Assembly (NCBI GenBank): GCA_007844125.1
Contig: CM017573.1
Coordinates: forward strand, 9,629,087 to 9,693,086
From: Sinonovacula constricta
Lineage: Eukaryota; Mollusca; Bivalvia; Cardiida; Solecurtidae
Length of the DNA: 64,000 bases
Direction of reading: 5' to 3'
Made by a program: the position numbers and the translations under genes. Below, one piece after another: positions 58,565-64,000 of the stretch. The stretch's first letter is position 1. Each line of letters starts with the position of its first letter. The notes under the pieces are model-generated. The model made no database searches and was not told where the DNA came from. It saw only the letters and a list, made by a program, of their open reading frames with translations.

Positions 58565-58730
58565 GATAGTTTCCATGTGATGTCATAGGCACTGATAAGA
58601 CCTAATAAGGCAGCCATCTTTGAAGGCAGAAGCAAATGCAGGCCGAAATCTGGAAATATGTGCTGTATTAAACTCACCACTGTATTTTTTAGTCTATTTT
58701 ACTGAAATTTATATCAATTTTAACATCTGT
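58565..58730 (-). mobile_element. MITE F, 3' part, reverse
   Basis: gatagtttccatgtgatgtc terminus, then aaggcagccatctttgaagg and attaaactcaccactgtatt, reverse of 37130-37294. Confidence 0.75.
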
Positions 58731-58756
58731 TATGACGTATTTTACAAGTAATCTTG

Positions 58757-58802
58757 AAAGTTACAAATCGGCGACTCTACAACTACGCCACGGGCGCCCT
58801 CT
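58757..58802 (-). mobile_element. SINE B, head fragment
   Basis: ttacaaatcggcgactctac and ctacgccacgggcgccc only. Confidence 0.65.
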
Positions 58803-59838
58803 TAAATAAATATAAGAAATTCAATTAAACAGGTATGGGTGGCATAATAATGTAAACATTTGATGATTAAACTGTGTGACTATGCCTTCGTTTCACATGA
58901 TATCATTCCACGACATGAAAATACGTAGAACTACTTTTTGTCGCGCAAAGAATAGTTGAAGATTGTTAGGTCGGCTGCATTTATCGTGACGCAGTAACAC
59001 TGTATACAGTAGATACAAAAACAATTGTAATTAATAACACAGTCATGTGTGTGTCGCTTTATGATATGGAACATTATATGAACATTATATATTATAAATG
59101 TGAACCCATTAACATTATATTCTTATAAATTTAATATAAAATGTTGAACTATGCAGTATTGTGTATTATTATTATTAACATTGCTTTTAAGTCAACGTAA
59201 GGTTTATCTCTATCCAGTCTCGTAATTTCGTTTATACAGAGTCAAGCGCTGTTTTGAAATTTAAAGTTAAAAGTTAAATCATTTTCGTCAGTGTTAGAAC
59301 CCGGATAAACCTTTATTGGGATTAGTTGGTACATTTTGTACATTTCAACAGGGTCGCATAAAGCCCCCCCCCCACCCCCCCCCCCTCTGCAACAACCACC
59401 ACCCCTACTGCACTTGGTGCCTGACCCTCCGGGTCAAAACCTGTTTGAAATATTGTTGATACTATCGCTTGATCCCCGTTAGGGTGAATTTCACACACCA
59501 ACAAAGTTCTGTGTACACAACAATAAAGTTTGGTAAATTGTACAGTTGTTCTCAAATGCAAGACAAAAAGAAAACCGATCTCTTTAAATAAAAACAAATG
59601 TCTAAGCCGTGACGTTTTTCTTTAATAAGTTATGACGAAAGTTGTGACGTCATTGAAAAATAATGTCCAGGTAGTATTCAGAAGAGAAAGAGAGATCAGT
59701 ATTATTTCTATTTGAAGAACCGCACAAAAATGGTGATTGTAAATGAATTAAATTTCTTGAATCAAGAAAACAAATGTCTGTCATTTATCCGACTGGAGTC
59801 GTATTCATAATGAAACTTAGTAAAAAAAAAATCTGAAC
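58803..59838. other. Unassigned upstream sequence
   Basis: C-run at 59365-59388 and TGACCC-TCC-GGGTCA at 59422-59436. No exon. Confidence 0.4.
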
Positions 59839-60329
59839 TTAAGGTGGTATTCGACAGTTTGCCTTGTATTATAACAATATCAGACCTTTGTCTGGGGTAT
59901 GTGTACATACTTTCTGCAGAAAAGAACCATACTTTAGTCTAAGCTTTGACAATTTTAAACAGTATTTCAATTTAAGGGCAGTAAAACTCGTTAATCAACA
60001 CTTAAATGTTCATTCTTTTCAAAACCTTTAAATAAGAACGATTAGGATTCCTGCTAAAAATAGACATTGACGTCACAACGGATGACGTAGATCAGCTAAA
60101 ACGTAAGTGGTCACGTGGGTTTGATAGTTTAAAAATAGCTAACTGTGCAGCGTGGCTCAGATAGGAGAAACATGTTTGAAATGACGATTGTGACGTTATT
60201 GTTCACTTTACAGACAGGTGTAGGACGTCAATTGACAACATTCTGCGAGATCTGTTCAGGTAACAATGGTTTATTATTACCTTTAGTGAAAAGGTATTTT
60301 TGGTCCAAACTGTCGGATACCACCTTTTT
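59839..60329 (-). mobile_element. TTAA-flanked MITE, long full copy, reverse
   Basis: Left TTAA 59839-59842, terminus GGTGGTATTCGACAGTTTG. Right terminus aaactgtcggataccacctt, right TTAA lost. Reverse equivalent of the copy at 1724. Confidence 0.85.
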
Positions 60330-60468
60330 ACTAAAAAAAAATACTTAAAATTTTAAAAATAAATCTTAAGGAATTTCTCACTTTAAATTGTTTTATGTAT
60401 GAAATTGACGACAATGTCTTGCATTTAAGAAAATACTTCAAGATTTAAGTACATTTTTAAGTTTTATG

Positions 60469-60984
60469 TCAGTATTCACCATTCATTCTTAAATAAGAAT
60501 TGCTCAATTTATGGATTTCAATCCACAATATCTTCATTTTTTATTTAGCTACATGTCTGTATTTTTGCATGACACTTTGCTTCTTTGAGCTTAAAATCAC
60601 ATTAAAACTTCATACATAAGCTTATTTTTGTTGGTATGAAAATTGTGACTTTGGCTTAGGATGGGATTAGCCGGCATTTTGGCCGATACTGTGCAGGGAC
60701 ATTTCTATCATTATAGCACAGGGGCACTTATGAGGTGCCTAGGGACTGAACCCGGCCAGTCCATTATACTGACACCGACGAGTCAGGCGTAATGCTGTCC
60801 TCTTAGCCCCGAGCGTTAGGAGGGAAGCCACTACTACCAACTTTAAAGTGTTTGGTTTGACCCGTCCGGGTTTTGAACCCACGACCTCCCTATCCGCAAG
60901 CCGACGCTCTACCACCTGAGCTAATGCGGCCGGTGACTTGGGCTTTAGTCATGACTTTAGCTTAAGAATGATTGACGGGCCTAA
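60469..60984 (+). mobile_element. MITE E interrupted by SINE C
   Basis: Left terminus gtattcaccattcattctta; right terminus agcttaagaatgattgacgg. The SINE lies at 60659-60932. Confidence 0.8.
60659..60932 (-). mobile_element. SINE C, full copy with target duplication
   Basis: Reverse copy. Head at right (cgcaagccgacgctctacca, gagctaatgcggccgg). Flanking direct repeats gtgactttggctta (60645-60658) and gtgacttgggcttt (60933-60946) agree at 12 of 14. Confidence 0.9.
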
Positions 60985-61630
60985 ATTAGAAAAAATAACT
61001 CAGACTCTTTATAAATACAATCCCTAGTAACTAACGCTGCCTAAAAAAATATTGTTCCGAAAAATTCAACTTCATTATTATTTTATTCTTCCTTTAATGT
61101 ATGTTTAATGTATTATATAAAATTGTATATCACTTCTTTGTTGTGTGTTTGCTGAACGTCGTTGTGCTTCTTGGCTGTGACACTTTTTGTCCGTTGAAAG
61201 AATAATATTTTACACAAATAAACGGGCTTCAAACACAACTGCACCAAAATGCTAACTGACCAGGTATATATTTACTAACCAATAATGATATAAGATTTAA
61301 TGCACAATCGAGTTCCCACAATGCCAACGTTTATCTATAGCCCTTAGCTGCAAGTCCGCGCATAACTGGATGTTTGGTGCACATAAAATCGACACTATCT
61401 AAAGTAAATAATTCATTATGCAAGGGCTCGAATGGGGTTGCACCGAATGACCTCACAGTGGGGTGGGGTAGTATCGATGTTATGGTAGATAGGTACACCT
61501 CGGGTTACTCCGTCAACCGTTATTAATTTATAACCCGAGACGTTGAGATTTGGATACGGGTAAGCAGGTGTTTCAACTCGTCGGGCTGTGACACGATCGA
61601 GACAACTACGGACCTTACACGGTGAAGGTT
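60985..61630. other. Unassigned upstream sequence
   Basis: AT-rich to 61410, then GC-richer leading into the 56-bp array. No exon. Confidence 0.4.
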
Positions 61631-61639
61631 GTTTTGGCC

Positions 61640-62425
61640 TCGGATGGTAGGGCTGCGAGTATCGCGCAAACTTCGGCCATTTCCGTACACATTCTGCCAT
61701 GGAAGGACTGCGAGTGTTCGGAACATCTTCGACCCTTACCGTACACATTCTGCCATAGAAGGACTGCGAGTATTCGGAACATCTTCGACCCTTACCGTAC
61801 ACATTCTGCCATGGAAGGACTGCGAGTATTCGGAACATCTTCGACCCTTACCGTACACATTCTGCCATGGAAGGACTGCGAGTATTCGGAACATCTTCGG
61901 CCCTTACCGTACACATTCTGCCATGGCAGGGCTGCGAGTATTCGGAACATCTTCGACCCTTACCGTACACATTCTGCCATGGTAGGACTGCGAGTATTCG
62001 GAACATCTTCGACCCTTACCGTACACATTCTGCCATGGAAGGACTGCGAGTATTCGCGCAATCTTCGACCCTTTCCGTACACATTCTGTCAAGGTAGAGC
62101 TGCGAGCATTCTAAACATCTTCGGCCCTTTTCTGTACACATTCTACAATGGCAGGGCTGCGAGTATTCGCGCAATCTTCGTGCCTTTCCGTACACATTCT
62201 GCCATGGTAGAGCTGCGAGCATTCTAAACATCTTCGGCCCTTTTCTGTACACATTCTACAATGGTAGGGCTGCGAGTATTCTAAACAACTTCGGCCCTTT
62301 TCTGTACACATTCTACAATGGTAGGGCTGCGAGCATTCTAAACAACTTCGGCCCTTTCCGTACACATTCTACAATGGCAGGGCTGCGAGTATTCGCGCAA
62401 GTGTCGGCCCTTTCTGTACAACTTT
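61640..62425 (+). repeat. 56-bp tandem repeat, about 14 units
   Basis: Unit from attctgccatggaaggactg through cgagtattcggaacatcttc to gacccttaccgtacac. 61691 and 61747 set the period. Later units diverge (gcgcaatcttcg, ttctaaacatcttcgg). The unit lacks stops in several frames, so 60-200-codon frames on both strands are artefacts. Confidence 0.95.
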
Positions 62426-62784
62426 TGACAAGAACTTTTATTTCTGAAAGAAAAATACCCGAGGTGTTCCGGAGCGGTTACGAGCAGCCATGGGTCACGA
62501 ACCTAGATCGCCTGGACCGAGAGTAATTATTTGGCCACCACCCCGTAAGGTTAATACCATCTTGGCAATGTAAAAAGTGTTTAGTTTTATGTTGCTTTTT
62601 GGGCTCCAATCTTGCCACTGGTAATCTTAGAGATGAAATGGAGTCTCATATATTAACACCGAACGTTTCCATGGCGTAACATAGACTTTCTTCAAATAAT
62701 TAATCCTACTATATAATCAAGCTTTAACTTTTTTTATCGAATAATACCTACAAAAGTCGAGTGTAAACGCTCATTTACAGCCCA
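62426..62784. other. Spacer between two minisatellites
   Basis: Unique; nothing recognised. Confidence 0.4.
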
Positions 62785-63212
62785 CACTTCCTTTAAACTA
62801 GAGAAACTTGTGATATGTTTAACATATCTATGGAACGCTACCTTTAAACTAAAGAAACTTGTGGCATGTTCATCATATCTATAGAACGCTAACTTTAAAC
62901 TAAAGAAGCATTTGGTATGTTTATCATATCCATGGAACGCTACCTTTAAACTAAAGAAACCTGTGGTATGTTTATCATATCCATGGAACGCTACCTTTAA
63001 ACTAAAGAAACTTGTGGTATGTTTATCACATCCATGGAACGCTACCTTTAAACTAAAAAACGTGTGGTATGTTTATCATATCCATGGAACGCTACCTTTA
63101 AACAAAAAAAACAAACTTGTCGTATGTTTATCATTTCCATGGGACTCTACTTTTAAACTAGTGTAACTTACGGTATTTTTATCATATCCATAGAACGCTA
63201 CCTTTAAACTAC
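62785..63212 (+). repeat. 51-bp tandem repeat, about 8 units
   Basis: Unit atggaacgctacctttaaac through taaagaaacttgtggtatgt to ttatcatatcc, with starts at 62830, 62881, 62932 and 62983. A multiple of three, so a repeated-peptide frame stays open. Confidence 0.95.
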
Positions 63213-64000
63213 TAACACACAGCTACGGTTCTTGAGAGTGAATTAGTTTGTTTTTTTAGATTACATCTTGCACTTACCACCTGTGTTTAAGTAAAAGCTC
63301 AAATGCAACTCCACTTTGAAACAAATGATGACTTTAAGTCAGAATGTTAACATAGGAAAAAAATAGATGTTTATCATAAAATAAGATTAACGAAATAATG
63401 TGGAATAAGACTGTGATGTTTAAAAAACCATCAGTTTTGCTGCACAGGAATATGTCTGCGGATACAATACGTAATTAGCTGTCATGTGAACATTTATTAT
63501 GTCAAAATATTGTGTATATGTGTGTCTTTTTGCCAACTGGTTGTATTTATCTGTATACCACTTCTTACTGGCACCGTCCTGGATTAAACATCCTCTTTTC
63601 GTGGAGACAATAACGCAACAGGCAATAACAGAAATTCGCAGCTGTTTGGCGCGATATTTTTTAAAGAAAACAACCGAGTATGCCGAAGTTAGCAATGAAG
63701 CTTGCAATAAAACAAAATGTAGCAGACAATTATGTATAAAGCAATGTAGCAGATAGTCTACTTTTTTGTATTTATTGCAACGCTTTGGTCCCTGAATTGT
63801 CATATTTTAGACTCTCGCCGCTCTACTGCAGTGTTGGCCTAATCACACACACGATTTAGTACTTCGCCACAATTGCGAAAAATAGCGCGCTCTTTAATTT
63901 AGTGCTATTGCCTAGTTTTTACTATTTACTATGTTTGTCATATATTCTTGAACGTGTATATTAAGTCGTTATATACAATATCTTCCCAACTGTATATTTA
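63213..64000. other. Unassigned right end
   Basis: Open frames of 127 codons (minus, 63420-63803) and 85 codons (plus, 63499-63756) overlap. Neither shows a motif I recognise, and no splice context favours either. AT-rich otherwise. Confidence 0.35.

Noticed and set aside
61416..62365. Overlapping frames with repeated peptide on both strands
   Set aside because: 56-bp minisatellite open in several frames; no protein family resemblance.
63420..63803. 127-codon minus-strand open frame
   Set aside because: No recognised motif, overlapped by an 85-codon frame on the other strand, and AT-rich. Kept only as unassigned sequence.

Overview
The window is nuclear DNA from an animal. It is AT-rich, intron-rich and packed with short interspersed repeats, tandem repeats and simple repeats. 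One real protein-coding gene is visible: the 5' half of a thyroid hormone receptor (nuclear receptor NR1A) on the minus strand, whose ligand-binding-domain exons lie beyond position 1. The receptor sequence together with abundant tRNA-headed SINEs, TTAA-flanked and hAT-type MITEs and LINE tails suggests a lophotrochozoan, most likely a mollusc (perhaps a bivalve). That assignment is inference.

Layout. 1-17.7 kb: the receptor gene, read right to left. Exon 1B (16652-17039, A/B domain), exon 2 (4099-4214, first zinc finger), exon 3 (3365-3506, second zinc finger) and exon 4 (504-709, C-terminal extension, hinge and start of ligand-domain helix 1) join in phase with consensus splice sites to give 284 residues. 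A short candidate alternative first exon (1A, 17635-17701) ends in the same phase as 1B. A candidate promoter with CRE, CCAAT and bZIP motifs lies at 18.25-18.56 kb. Intron 1 (12.4 kb) holds MITEs, SINEs and a cluster of nuclear-receptor half-sites at 5.9 kb.

18.6-64 kb: upstream of the receptor, with no convincing protein-coding exon. Recurrent repeat families are: SINE A (tRNA head plus a 101-bp tail unit present in 1 to 4 tandem copies), SINE B and SINE C (two other tRNA-like heads), a TTAA-flanked MITE, a hAT-like MITE with 8-bp target duplications, a MITE starting with a 'GTATTCACCAACCATTCTTAAG'-type terminus (MITE E), a TA-flanked MITE F, and LINE 3' ends. Large tandem arrays sit at 38.1 kb (15 bp), 48.0 kb (C-rich), 50.1-52.1 kb (19 bp), 61.6 kb (56 bp) and 62.8 kb (51 bp). 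They create long artificial open frames on both strands.

The strongest observations are: two phase-compatible first exons for the receptor; four exact palindromic GGTCAnnnTGACC elements upstream of it and two IR1 elements within its first intron; and several cases where a transposable element has seeded a tandem array (the MITE 3' end at 10.5 and 21.5 kb and probably 48 kb, the SINE A tail, and a SINE B fragment that appears to have founded the 2-kb 19-bp array).
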